A stretch of 64,000 bases of DNA, taken from the NCBI GenBank assembly GCA_050746185.1, contig JBOGLA010000002.1, positions 1 through 64,000 on the forward strand, written 5' to 3'. Each line of letters opens with the position of its first letter. Positions within the stretch are counted from its first letter, which is position 1. Positions 24,223 to 32,076 of this stretch are shown here, in pieces. The translations under genes were made by a program, and so were the position numbers. Under the pieces are notes generated by a model. The model was not told the origin of the DNA and made no database searches. It saw only the letters and a program-made list of their open reading frames with translations. The DNA comes from PALSA-188 sp050746185. GTDB lineage: Bacteria; Acidobacteriota; Terriglobia; Terriglobales; Acidobacteriaceae.

Positions 24223-24439
24223 TCCATGCCTCCATGAACGGGCGTTGCGAATCTACCACCAGCGATTGTATCTCGCGAAGTTCGCGGGCGCGAAACCCAA
24301 AATTGCCCGCCAGTTGCACAGGATCAATCCAGAATTTGGCCGAGAGGTCGTCGCGGTCAACGTGAATGTGCGGCGGCTCGTTGGGCTCGTGACTGTAGAA
24401 GTAAAAACGATACGGGCCGGATCGCAGCACCGTTGGCAT
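24194..24439 (-). CDS. DUF4160 protein
   Basis: 81 residues. PYRFYFYSHEPNEPPHIHVDRDDLSAKFWIDPVQLA is the DUF4160 signature; the HIHV motif and SHEPNEPPH are diagnostic. It precedes and overlaps the DUF2442 gene, the usual two-gene order. Small-module mobility is suggested by its position between unrelated genes. Confidence 0.87.
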   Translation of the reverse strand: MPTVLRSGPYRFYFYSHEPNEPPHIHVDRDDLSAKFWIDPVQLAGNFGFRARELREIQSLVVDSQRPFMEAWNEFFGANGG

Positions 24440-24509
24440 CCGGGCATTTTAACAACATTCGCTCATAACCAGGGTGCCTGCAAGGCCACCCTATGTTTTA
24501 ATCATCGGC

Positions 24510-25592
24510 ATGTATGCCACTCTTCGATCGTTCGCGAAGATCAATCTGGGGCTGTGCATTGGCGGTCTTCGTCCCGACGGATTTCATGAACTGCTCACCG
24601 TTTATCAGACCATCGCGCTGCATGACATCGTTCGAATTGAGGTCAAGCGCGGGACCGGAATTGAGATTCGCTGCCAGGACGCTCGTGTCCCCAAAGATCA
24701 CTCCAATACCTGTTCGAAGATTGTCGAACGTGCCATGGATGCGCTCAAAGCCCGCGGCCGGGTGATCATCCACATCGAAAAGCGGTTGCCGGTGCAAGGC
24801 GGGATCGGAGGGGCTTCCAGCAACGCGATTGCGGCCCTGCTGGGGCTGCAACGGGCGCTCGGAAAGCAATTGTCCGGGCCGGAGAAATTGCGGATTGCGG
24901 CTGACGTTGGCTCCGATATACCACTTTTTCTGATTGGCGGCACGGTTCTTGGCATTGGCAGAGGTGAGCAAGTTTATCCGTTGCCGGATTTGCCGTCATT
25001 CAGTTGTGTGCTCGCGCTGCCGAACATCTCTGTGTCAACGCCGCAGGCGTTCGCAGATTGGGATTTGAGCCTGTGTGGCGCGGGCGCCCTCGCCCGCGAA
25101 AGTTCGGCGGCAACGACAACTCAGCCAAAAGCCGAGCCTGCCGAGCTTCGCTCGCCCCTGACCGGCAAGAGTGCCCGTCCCCACACGGGCACAGCCAAAT
25201 TGACGGTATCCGATCCCTCCGATAGAATGAATGAGTTCAGCCGTGGGTTATCCGCGTGGCTGAGTAACTCCGGTGTCCCTGTGGGTAAAGGCAGGGGCCG
25301 GGCCGGGACCCCGCTTCTCGACCTCGTCCGTACCGGGATTGAAAACGACTTTGAAAAAGTCGTCTTTCCTAAATATCCCGAATTGCGCGAGGCGAAGAGT
25401 GTGCTTGAAGGCGCAGGGGCGCTTTACGCATCGTTGTCCGGCTCAGGCTGCGCAGTTTACGGACTGTTCGAATCCGGCTTAGGGGCCAGGAAGGCCGTCG
25501 CGGCGCTCGCGAAGCACGGCATTGCGGCCCAGGAAACTACGACGCTATCGCGTCCGCAGTATTGGAAAAAGTTCCTGGTTCCCAGTTCTTAG
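24510..25592 (+). CDS. ispE: 4-diphosphocytidyl-2-C-methyl-D-erythritol kinase
   Basis: 360 residues from ATG 24510 (the frame runs back to 24474). GHMP kinase: SFAKINLGLCIGGLRPDGFHEL at the N-terminus, ATP loop PVQGGIGGASSNAIAAL and C-terminal SLSGSGCAVYGLF. MEP pathway of isoprenoid synthesis. About residues 190-228 are an extra segment (AGALARESSAATTTQPKAE and following) encoded by two palindromes typical of dispersed repeats, so the protein is longer than usual IspE (about 290). TTTAAT lies 7 nt before the ATG. Confidence 0.92.
   Translation: MYATLRSFAKINLGLCIGGLRPDGFHELLTVYQTIALHDIVRIEVKRGTGIEIRCQDARVPKDHSNTCSKIVERAMDALKARGRVIIHIEKRLPVQGGIGGASSNAIAALLGLQRALGKQLSGPEKLRIAADVGSDIPLFLIGGTVLGIGRGEQVYPLPDLPSFSCVLALPNISVSTPQAFADWDLSLCGAGALARESSAATTTQPKAEPAELRSPLTGKSARPHTGTAKLTVSDPSDRMNEFSRGLSAWLSNSGVPVGKGRGRAGTPLLDLVRTGIENDFEKVVFPKYPELREAKSVLEGAGALYASLSGSGCAVYGLFESGLGARKAVAALAKHGIAAQETTTLSRPQYWKKFLVPSS
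25079..25192 (+). repeat. palindromic repeats accepted in frame inside ispE
   Basis: GCGCGGGCGCCCTCGCCCGCG at the left and GTGCCCGTCCCCACACGGGCAC at the right (approximate palindromes) delimit about 114 nt that keep the ispE frame. Similar GC palindromes occur in purL (37181-37199) and in an intergenic site (56737-56756). Confidence 0.55.
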
Positions 25593-25622
25593 TTTCAAGT
25601 AAAGTGTTGGCTGAACTCCTGG

Positions 25623-25964
25623 GTGATTTGGTAACACCGGGCCTTCGACTAATGGTAGGTTGAGGCGTTTAGCGGGCGTTTGAGCCCGCTGCCGAAATCC
25701 TGAGCGTAGTGAAGGATCCAGGAATCACGGTGATTTGTGGCAACACTGGGCCGTCGACTAATGGTAGGTTGAGGCGTTTAGCGGGCGTTTGAGCCCGCTG
25801 TCGAAATCCTGAGCGTAGTGAAGGATCCAGGAATCACTTTGATTTGTGGTAACACTGGGCCGTCGACTAATGGTAGGTTGAGGCGTTTAGCGGGCGTTTG
25901 CGCCCGCTGCCGAAATCCTGAGCGTAGTGAAGGATCCAGGAATCACGGTGATTTGTGGTACTAC
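25623..25964 (+). repeat. three tandem ~109-bp units carrying tRNA-Gln 5' fragments
   Basis: The landmark GATTTG recurs at 25625, 25732, 25841 and 25950 (spacing 107, 109, 109). Each unit has the sequence GGGCCGTCGACTAATGGTAG, i.e. the first ~23 nt of the tRNA-Gln that follows. Next comes a palindrome (GCGGGCGTTTGAGCCCGC) and a second one (ATCCTGAGCGTAGTGAAGGAT). The units are near-identical and end where the intact tRNA begins. No spacers, so not CRISPR. Confidence 0.85.
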
Positions 25965-26038
25965 TGGGCCGTCGACTAATGGTAGGTCAAGTGCCTTTGG
26001 AGCACTTTGTCTAGGTTCGAATCCTAGCGGCCCAGCCA
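25965..26038 (+). tRNA. tRNA-Gln(UUG)
   Basis: Acceptor TGGGCCG/CGGCCCA, D-arm GACTAATGGTAGGTC, anticodon stem AGTGC/GCACT with loop CTTTGGA (anticodon UUG), T-arm CTAGG TTCGAAT CCTAG, discriminator G and encoded CCA (26036-26038). It lies between ispE and prs, an order also known from many proteobacteria. Three broken 5' copies precede it. Confidence 0.95.
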
Positions 26039-26058
26039 GAAAAGCCGAGAGCTAAATT

Positions 26059-27081
26059 ATGGGCACTCTTGCGACAGCGACGGAAAAGAAGGCTCACGTG
26101 ATCCCCGACGAAAAGGACCGCAAGCCTCAGCGCGCGCGTGTGGACGATAAGTTCAAGATTTTTTGTGGCACGGCGAATGAACCGCTGTGCGACGAGGTCT
26201 GCGCTTTTCTGGGGATGACTCGCGGGCAGGCGCAGGTGACGCGGTTTGCCGACGGCGAGGCTTACGTTCAGATACAGGAGAACGTGCGCGGCGCAGATGT
26301 GTTCGTTATGCAGCCGACGTGCCTGCCGGTTGACGGCCACCTGATGGAGCTGCTGCTGATGCTGGATGCCCTCAAGCGGGCTTCGGCGCGGCGAATTACG
26401 GCGGTGATTCCGTATTACGGCTACGCGCGCCAGGATCGCAAGGACAAGCCGCGGGTGCCCATTTCGTCGAAGCTGGTTGCGGATTTGTTGACCACGGCGG
26501 GGGCGCATCGGGCGTTGGTAATTGATCCGCATACGCCGCAGTTGCAGGGATTTTTCAACATTCCGGTGGACCATTTGTTCGCATCGCCGGTGCTGGTGGA
26601 TTATTTCAAGAAATTGAGTCTGCCCAATTTGACCGTGATTTCCCCGGACGCGGGTGGCGTGGAGCGCGCCCGATTTTTCGCGAAGAAGATTGACGCCCCG
26701 CTCGCCATCGTTGACAAGCGCCGCGTCGAGATGAACGTGGCTGAAATCATGAACGTGATCGGAGACGTGGAAGGCCGCACTTGTTTGGTCATTGACGACC
26801 TGATTGACACGGCGGGAACGCTGGTAAAGACTGCCTCCGCCCTCATGGATGACGGCGCAAGCGCGGTTTACGCCTGCTGCTCGCATCCCGTGCTTTCCGG
26901 TCCGGCGGTCGAAAATATTTCGAAGTCGTGCATCAAGGAAGTCATTGTCACCAACACGATTCCGCTGGCGCCCGATGCGAAGGCTGAGTCCAAGATTAAA
27001 GTTCTTTCGATCGCGGGGTTGATCGGGCGGGCGATTCAATCCATTCACGAAGAAACGTCCGTCAGTAAATTGTTTTTGTAG
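26059..27081 (+). CDS. prs: ribose-phosphate pyrophosphokinase
   Basis: 340 residues. After a ~30-residue non-conserved N-terminus comes KFKIFCGTANEPLCDEVCAFLGM, FADGEAYVQIQENVRGADVF, then YYGYARQDRKDKPRVPISSKLVADLL, DPHTPQLQGFF and the PRPP loop LVIDDLIDTAGTL. It makes PRPP from ribose-5-phosphate and ATP for purine, pyrimidine, His and Trp synthesis. Starts 20 nt after tRNA-Gln and 30 nt before rplY. Confidence 0.96.
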   Translation: MGTLATATEKKAHVIPDEKDRKPQRARVDDKFKIFCGTANEPLCDEVCAFLGMTRGQAQVTRFADGEAYVQIQENVRGADVFVMQPTCLPVDGHLMELLLMLDALKRASARRITAVIPYYGYARQDRKDKPRVPISSKLVADLLTTAGAHRALVIDPHTPQLQGFFNIPVDHLFASPVLVDYFKKLSLPNLTVISPDAGGVERARFFAKKIDAPLAIVDKRRVEMNVAEIMNVIGDVEGRTCLVIDDLIDTAGTLVKTASALMDDGASAVYACCSHPVLSGPAVENISKSCIKEVIVTNTIPLAPDAKAESKIKVLSIAGLIGRAIQSIHEETSVSKLFL

Positions 27082-27110
27082 AAATTATTTCGCAGTCAGG
27101 GATTTCAACT

Positions 27111-27830
27111 ATGGCAACCGCAACTGAAAATAATCTGCTGGAAGCTCAACCCCGCGAAGGCGGCAACAAGAATGATGCGCGGCGGGTGCGGCGCGGCGGC
27201 AAGGTGCCCGGAGTTCTTTACGGCGCCGGCAAGGACTCGCTGTCGGTCAGCCTTGATCCGCGACAGGTTTTGCGCATTCTTCATTCGCAAACCGGACACA
27301 ACACGATTTTCGACCTGGCTCTGGACGGCGGCGAACGATCCAAGGCCATGATCGTGGACTGGCAGTACGAACCGATCAAGGGCGCTCTGTTGCACATTGA
27401 CCTGAAGCGCATCGCTATGGACCGGGCGCTTACCGTTAAGGTTCCTATCGTGCTTAAGGGAGAAGCCGCGGGAGTCAAGCAGCAGGGCGGAATCCTGGAG
27501 CAGATTTTGCGTGAGGTGGAAATCGAGTGCTTGCCTTCCGATATTCCAAGCGCTATCGAGGCCGACGTCAGCGAATTAGTGATGGGTAAAGTTCTGCGTG
27601 TTTCCGACCTGCCCCATGGCCAGAGGCTCACGTTTCTCACCGACGAGAACCAGCCGGTCGCGCACGTCGTTTCGGTTAAGGAAGAGGTTGTGGCCACGCC
27701 GGAGGCGGTTGCAGCCGAAGTTGGCGCCACGCCGTCAGAGCCTGAAGTCATCAAGAAAGGCAAGCAGGAGACCGCGGAAGAAGGCGCCGAACCTGCCGCC
27801 GAGAAGACAGAGAAGAAGGAAAAGAAATGA
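27111..27830 (+). CDS. rplY: 50S ribosomal protein L25/Ctc
   Basis: 239 residues. N-terminal 5S-rRNA-binding domain (about 10-98: NKNDARRVRRGGKVPGVLYGAGKDSL, DWQYEPIKGALLHIDLKRI) and the C-terminal TL5/Ctc beta domain (about 100-190: LPSDIPSAIEADVSELVMGKVLRVSDL). A low-complexity Glu/Lys tail (about 205-239) ends the protein. Long Ctc-type L25 is usual outside enterics. Same operon as prs and pth by order. Confidence 0.94.
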   Translation: MATATENNLLEAQPREGGNKNDARRVRRGGKVPGVLYGAGKDSLSVSLDPRQVLRILHSQTGHNTIFDLALDGGERSKAMIVDWQYEPIKGALLHIDLKRIAMDRALTVKVPIVLKGEAAGVKQQGGILEQILREVEIECLPSDIPSAIEADVSELVMGKVLRVSDLPHGQRLTFLTDENQPVAHVVSVKEEVVATPEAVAAEVGATPSEPEVIKKGKQETAEEGAEPAAEKTEKKEKK

Positions 27831-27862
27831 AGCAGGTTGGGAGGTTAGCCGTTTTTACGTGG

Positions 27863-27902
27863 GGACAGCCGCCCTCGGCTGTCCGGGCCGAGCAAGGCTC
27901 GG
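27863..27902. repeat. two adjacent palindromes, GGACAGCCG family
   Basis: GGACAGCCG-CCCT-CGGCTGTCC (27863-27884), then CCGAGC-AAG-GCTCGG (27888-27902), between rplY and pth. The same core recurs at 31041-31060 and 39123-39143. Confidence 0.65.
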
Positions 27903-27933
27903 TCGGGTCTCGGTTGGGAAACGATGAACGGGC

Positions 27934-28521
27934 GTGAAGCTCATTGTGGGTCTCGGCAATCCGGGAATCGAGTATCAGTTCACGCCTCACAACATCGGGT
28001 TTCTGGCAGTGGACGCGATTGCCAACGAATGGGGCGTCGAGATCAGAAATCACCAATGCCGCGCGCTGACCGCGCGGATTGAAATTGGTGCGGAGACTGT
28101 TTTGCTGGCAAAGCCTGAAACCTTCATGAACCTTAGCGGTATTTCGGTTCGTGAACTGGTGGTGAAGAATGAGATCAAGCCGGAAACGGATCTGATTGTG
28201 ATCCACGATGAGTTGGATTTTCCGCTGGGAACGATTCGTATTCAGCGGCGGCGCAGTTCGGCTGGGCACAACGGGGTGGAATCAATTATTGGCGCGTTGG
28301 GCACGCAGGATTTTTTGCGGATTCGGATGGGAGTTGCGCCGGATCGCAAGCTCGAGGATGGAATGCGTTATTTGTTGTCTCCGATGCGGAAGGCGCAGTT
28401 GAAAACGGTGGATGAAATGATTGGGACGGCGATCGAAGCCGTGAAGATGATTTTTTCGGATGGCGAAGCTGCCGCGATGAACAAGTTTAACCGTAAAGCC
28501 GACGAAGAAAGTCACCTGTAA
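27934..28521 (+). CDS. pth: peptidyl-tRNA hydrolase
   Basis: 195 residues from a GTG at 27934. Signature LIVGLGNPGIEYQFTPHNIGFLAVD with the catalytic His in TPHNIGF, KPETFMNLSG, VIHDELDFPLGTIRIQRRRSSAGHNGVESI. It frees tRNA from drop-off peptidyl-tRNA. It follows ispE-tRNA-prs-rplY in the usual order. A stretch after the stop (28527 on) is a dispersed repeat. Confidence 0.95.
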   Translation: MKLIVGLGNPGIEYQFTPHNIGFLAVDAIANEWGVEIRNHQCRALTARIEIGAETVLLAKPETFMNLSGISVRELVVKNEIKPETDLIVIHDELDFPLGTIRIQRRRSSAGHNGVESIIGALGTQDFLRIRMGVAPDRKLEDGMRYLLSPMRKAQLKTVDEMIGTAIEAVKMIFSDGEAAAMNKFNRKADEESHL

Positions 28522-28526
28522 GTCTG

Positions 28527-28559
28527 TCATCCCGAGCGAAGCGAGGGATCTGCATTTCG
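28527..28559. repeat. GTCATCCCGAGC dispersed repeat
   Basis: GTCATCCCGAGCGAAGCGAG continues as GGATCTGCATTT. The same sequence with one base change is at 58357-58388, and a diverged copy at 58320-58349. It lies between pth and rpsF. Confidence 0.7.
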
Positions 28560-28596
28560 TCATGGCTCGGGAGTGATGGGATTTGGAGAAGACTAC

Positions 28597-28998
28597 ATGA
28601 ATCGTACTTATGAACTGATGTTTATCGTCCGGCCTGACATGGCGGAAGAGGACCAGGACAAGCTGATTTCCACTCTGGAAACCGCAGTGACGTCCTCGGG
28701 CGGAGCAGTCAAGAGCGTGGAGAAAATGGGCAAACGCCGTCTGGCGTACACGGTGCGCCGCTTTCATGATGGCCTGTACATGCTGCTCACTGTCGAGGGC
28801 AGCGGCGGACTGGTCCACGAGTTGGAACGGCGCCTCCGAGTCACTGAGCCGGTCATTAAATTTATAACGGTGCGCATTGATGAAGAGCAGAAACGTCTGG
28901 ACAAGATCAAAGCAATCAAGGATGCGCGCCGTAAAGCGCCGCCGGCGCCGATAACGCCGGAGGAAGCAGCGCCGGAAACGCCTGCAGTTACGGCATAG
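28597..28998 (+). CDS. rpsF: 30S ribosomal protein S6
   Basis: 133 residues from ATG 28597, chosen because TGGAGAAGAC precedes it and MNRTYELMFIVRPDM is the family start. KMGKRRLAYTVRRFHDGLYMLLTVEG and LERRLRVTEPVIKFITVRID are typical. An Ala/Pro-rich tail (APPAPITPEEAAPETPAVTA) is dispensable. First gene of an S6-S18-L9 cluster; the usual ssb between S6 and S18 is missing. Confidence 0.96.
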   Translation: MNRTYELMFIVRPDMAEEDQDKLISTLETAVTSSGGAVKSVEKMGKRRLAYTVRRFHDGLYMLLTVEGSGGLVHELERRLRVTEPVIKFITVRIDEEQKRLDKIKAIKDARRKAPPAPITPEEAAPETPAVTA

Positions 28999-29051
28999 AA
29001 ACCCGTGGCTGAGCTCGACCGATTTTGAATGACTGATTTTTAAGGAGCAAT

Positions 29052-29435
29052 ATGGCTGACGAAACAAGACCAGCACCAACTGCAACTGCCGGCTCCGCCG
29101 GCGAACGTCCTTCAGGGGAGAGATCTTTTGGCGGGGACCGGCCTGACCGCGGTGAGCGGCGTCCACCGCGACCTGGCGGCGCAGGGCGGGAAGGCGGGGG
29201 CGGCGCGGGCCGCAAATATTTCCGGCGCAAAAAAGTTTGCAAATTCTGCACCGAAAAAATCGAGGCAGTCAATTACAAGGACGTTCGCCTGCTCGCGCAA
29301 TTTGTTGCCGAGAGCGGCAAGATCGTTCCGCGGCGGCTGACCGGAGTATGCACGCCTCACCAGCGGCGTCTTTCCCTCGCGATCAAGCAGGCTCGCAACA
29401 TCGCCTTGCTGCCATTCGCGGGTCGGGCATCGTAG
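29052..29435 (+). CDS. rpsR: 30S ribosomal protein S18 with long N-terminal extension
   Basis: 127 residues; ordinary S18 is about 75. The core is the last ~75 residues: YFRRKKVCKFCTEKIEAVNYKDVRLLAQFV, GKIVPRRLTGVCTPHQRRLSLAIKQARNIALLPF. The first ~50 residues are a disordered Gly/Arg/Pro-rich stretch (GERRPPRPGGAGREGGGGAG). AAGGAGCAAT lies before the ATG. The retained Cys pattern (CKFC...C) is the zinc-type S18. Confidence 0.96.
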   Translation: MADETRPAPTATAGSAGERPSGERSFGGDRPDRGERRPPRPGGAGREGGGGAGRKYFRRKKVCKFCTEKIEAVNYKDVRLLAQFVAESGKIVPRRLTGVCTPHQRRLSLAIKQARNIALLPFAGRAS

Positions 29436-29483
29436 TCGGCTTTTAGCTTCAAATCTGAGTAAAAACTTTGTAATGGAGTCATC

Positions 29484-29936
29484 ATGGAAGTCATTCTAAA
29501 AGAGGATGTAGTAAAACTAGGCTCGCGCGGTGATGTGGTAAAGGTCGCCGAAGGTTTTGGCCGCAATTACCTGCTGCCCCGCAAGCTGGCGATTGAAGCG
29601 TCCAAAGGCAACAAAGCGGTTATCGAGCAGATGAAAGCGGCCGGCGTACGCCGCACCGCCAAGGAAAAGTCGAGTGCTGAAACTCTGGCTAAGCAATTTG
29701 ACGGCGTTTCGGTCTCGTTCCAGCGCCGTTCGGGCGAGCACGATCAACTTTTCGGTTCGGTTACCTCGGGAGACATCGCCGATGCGCTGGCAAAAAAAGG
29801 TTTCGATCTCGATCGCCGGAAGATTCAGTTGCACGAGCCGCTTAAGACGGTCGGCGAGTTTACCGTGCCAATTAAATTGCATAAAGAAGTGACGGCGCAC
29901 CTGAAAGTCATCATCGAGAAAGAGGCGGAGGGATAG
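29484..29936 (+). CDS. rplI: 50S ribosomal protein L9
   Basis: 150 residues. N-terminal domain MEVILKEDVVKLGSRGDVVKVAEGFGRNYLLPRKLAIEAS is diagnostic, followed by the long helix and the C-terminal domain (QLFGSVTSGDIADALAKKGFDLDRRKIQL). Binds 23S rRNA. End of the S6-S18-L9 cluster. Confidence 0.97.
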   Translation: MEVILKEDVVKLGSRGDVVKVAEGFGRNYLLPRKLAIEASKGNKAVIEQMKAAGVRRTAKEKSSAETLAKQFDGVSVSFQRRSGEHDQLFGSVTSGDIADALAKKGFDLDRRKIQLHEPLKTVGEFTVPIKLHKEVTAHLKVIIEKEAEG

Positions 29937-30317
29937 GGCTTTCTTCTCCGGCCCTCTGTATTTGTTGCTCTTCGATAAAGAAGCAATCCGGGAACTGGGA
30001 ACTGTCGACTGGTCTTAAGGCTCCCATTCCTGGCCCCGGCAAAATTAATTTGCCCCATTATGGCGATGCCTCAAGGCAGTAGAAATTGCTCGACCGCGCG
30101 GACACTCACGCAATAGAATCGCGGCAGCTCAGGAGACTCCCGGTTCTAAGACCCACAAAACACTGGTCCTTAATAAATTACGCGATCAAGTCTTTCTCAG
30201 CGAATATCCTGTAACCCCCTATAATTTCTGCTTACGCACCTGATCCTTGCGCGTCTATAACTATGCAAACGGGAGGAACGGCGATGGCGCCCGGTTGCGG
30301 CGAGGATAAAGACAATT
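29937..30317. other. gene-free stretch upstream of ECF sigma operon
   Basis: No coding frame supported. It contains a TATAAT at 30220-30225 and otherwise nothing recognisable; no T-tract hairpin after rplI. Confidence 0.5.
30220..30225 (+). promoter_or_regulatory. possible -10 box for ECF sigma operon
   Basis: TATAAT, a perfect -10 match, 93 nt before the first possible ATG (30318) and 210 nt before the preferred one. No good -35 at 17 nt. Weak call. Confidence 0.3.
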
Positions 30318-30434
30318 ATGCCGGCCGATGCGTGGGCCATTTCTTTTACGGTTGGCAGAGGCTCCCCTCCAGGCACAATCCGTGGCCGGAGGGGAGATAA
30401 CAGCGGAACGTGGCACCCCCAAGCACGGGGCCAA

Positions 30435-31031
30435 ATGGCTGGAGAAAGTCTAAGCCGCATTGACGATACGGAGCTGGTCCGCGAAGCGCAACGCGGTAAT
30501 CGCGCCGCTTTCGAGGAACTGGTGCGGCACTACGATCAGGCGGTGCTTCGCCTGGCGATGCATCTGACGGGTTCGGATCATGAAGCCCAGGACATCTACC
30601 AGGAGGCTTTTCTCAAGGCTTACAAGAGCGTAGGCAACTTCCGCTTTGAGTGCTCTTTTTACACGTGGATTTACCGGATCGTAACCAACCTTTGCCTCGA
30701 CCATTTGCGCAAGCGGCAGGTGCGCAAGGAAGACGCCCCGGTCGCCACTGATTCGAGCGGACAGCAGTACGACGTGTTGGAAAGAGTGCCGGACGGACGC
30801 GCCGGAGCGAATCCTGAGCTGGATCTGATGCGCCGGGAACTGGGGGGCCGCATCAATCATGCGCTGGAAAAACTGACTCCACGGGAACGGATGGTATTTG
30901 AGCTGAAACATTACCACGGGCTGAAACTGAGAACCGTCGGCGAAGTTTTGAACACCACCGAAGAGACGGCTAAGAACACTCTCTTTCGCGCAACCCAGAA
31001 ACTGCGCGGAGCGTTAGGCGACATGCGTTGA
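30435..31031 (+). CDS. ECF-type RNA polymerase sigma factor (RpoE-like)
   Basis: 198 residues from ATG 30435. An earlier ATG at 30318 (GAGG upstream) adds 39 residues that look non-coding (GSPPGTIRGRRGDNSG). Region 2: REAQRGNRAAFEELVRHYDQAVLRLAMHLTGSDHEAQDIYQEAFLKAYKSV, with FYTWIYRIVTNLCLDHLRKRQ; region 4: LEKLTPRERMVFELKHYHGLKLRTVGEVLNTTEETAKNTLFRATQKLR. The next gene has a zinc-finger anti-sigma N-terminus, so the two form a regulatory pair. Confidence 0.9.
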   Translation: MAGESLSRIDDTELVREAQRGNRAAFEELVRHYDQAVLRLAMHLTGSDHEAQDIYQEAFLKAYKSVGNFRFECSFYTWIYRIVTNLCLDHLRKRQVRKEDAPVATDSSGQQYDVLERVPDGRAGANPELDLMRRELGGRINHALEKLTPRERMVFELKHYHGLKLRTVGEVLNTTEETAKNTLFRATQKLRGALGDMR

Positions 31032-31040
31032 ACACGTGGG

Positions 31041-31060
31041 AACAGCCGCCCCCGGCTGTT
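31041..31060. repeat. palindrome, GGACAGCCG family
   Basis: AACAGCCG-CCCC-CGGCTGTT in the gap between sigma factor and anti-sigma factor genes, preceded by ACGTGGG as in the copy at 27855. Confidence 0.6.
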
Positions 31061-31109
31061 CAGGGTGTCCGCAAGGTCGGCAGTAAAGGGAAGACTGAGG
31101 AATTGAAAT

Positions 31110-32051
31110 ATGAAATGCGAATGGGTTAAAGAAAATATTCTGCTCTACGTTTACGACGAAGTGGCAGACGACGCTCGATACGAACTGGAGCAGCACATCA
31201 CGCGCTGCAAGAATTGCGCGGCTGAACTGGAGAGCCTGCGCGGCTTTCGATCCTCGATTTCAGAACCCGCCGTGACTGATCCCTCGCCGAACCTGCTGGC
31301 GGCTTCCCGGATGAGGCTTCAAGAGGCTTTGGAAACTACCGAGCAGAACCGGTTCTGGCGGCGTTTTCTGGTCGAGCCGGCTGCATGGCTGCAGCAGATG
31401 CGTTTCTCGCCGGCTCTGGCTGCAATGCTGTTGATCGCCGGTTTCGCCGGCGGCGTCGGAGCGACATACAAGGTCATTGGCGGGAATGGAGGAAGGCTTT
31501 CCAATACTCCAGCGACAGTGAACCAACAGCCCGTCGAATCTTCCATTAGCGGAATCCGCTCAATCAGCCAGCAGCCCGGAAGCAACCAGGTCAGCATTCA
31601 GTACGACACGGTCTCAACCCAGCAGACCGAGGGATCGCTAAACGACGCGCGCATACAGCAATTGCTGCTTTTTGCCGCTCGCAATAACTACAACTCGGGT
31701 GTGCGGATGGACTCGGTGGACTTGCTTACGCAGCAGCCCAGCGATCCTCACGTCCGCGAGGCCCTGATGTATGCGTTGCGCTATGACTCCAATCCAGGAG
31801 TGCGGCTGAAGGCGTTGGATGGATTGGGTCCATTCGTAAAGGATGACCTTCGCGTGCGCGATGCGGTGCTCGAAGCGTTGATGTCAGACTCGAATCCGGG
31901 AGTTCGCACCGAGGCGCTTCACTTGATTGAACCGGTGCGCGCCGACAGCAGCGTGCGTATCGTGCTGCAAAAATTGGCGGCCAGTGATCACAATCAGTAC
32001 ATACGCTCTCAGTCGCGCACGCTGCTGGCGCAACTGCCGGAAATTGATTGA
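31110..32051 (+). CDS. membrane anti-sigma factor with zinc finger and HEAT repeats
   Basis: 313 residues. The N-terminal zf-HC2 motif is KCEWVKENILLYVYDEVADDARYELEQHITRCKNCAAEL (His and two Cys in HITRCKNC). A membrane helix (about 92-112) follows, then a Gln/Ser-rich spacer and four HEAT-like repeats (about 180-305: DPHVREALMYALRYDSNPGVRLKALDGL and repeats). The HEAT end would lie outside the membrane and may sense ligand or partner. It probably restrains the upstream ECF sigma factor; release mechanism unknown. Confidence 0.88.
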   Translation: MKCEWVKENILLYVYDEVADDARYELEQHITRCKNCAAELESLRGFRSSISEPAVTDPSPNLLAASRMRLQEALETTEQNRFWRRFLVEPAAWLQQMRFSPALAAMLLIAGFAGGVGATYKVIGGNGGRLSNTPATVNQQPVESSISGIRSISQQPGSNQVSIQYDTVSTQQTEGSLNDARIQQLLLFAARNNYNSGVRMDSVDLLTQQPSDPHVREALMYALRYDSNPGVRLKALDGLGPFVKDDLRVRDAVLEALMSDSNPGVRTEALHLIEPVRADSSVRIVLQKLAASDHNQYIRSQSRTLLAQLPEID

Positions 32052-32076
32052 ACGGATTATTGAAGGGAACCACACA

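Noticed and set aside
25623..25964. Tandem units considered as CRISPR
   Set aside because: Units are nearly identical over their whole length, so there are no spacers, and no cas genes are present.
26011..27048. 345-codon frame on the minus strand
   Set aside because: Mirror of prs, a certain gene; high GC explains the open antisense frame.
28282..29166. 294-codon frame on the minus strand
   Set aside because: Antisense to pth, rpsF and rpsR.
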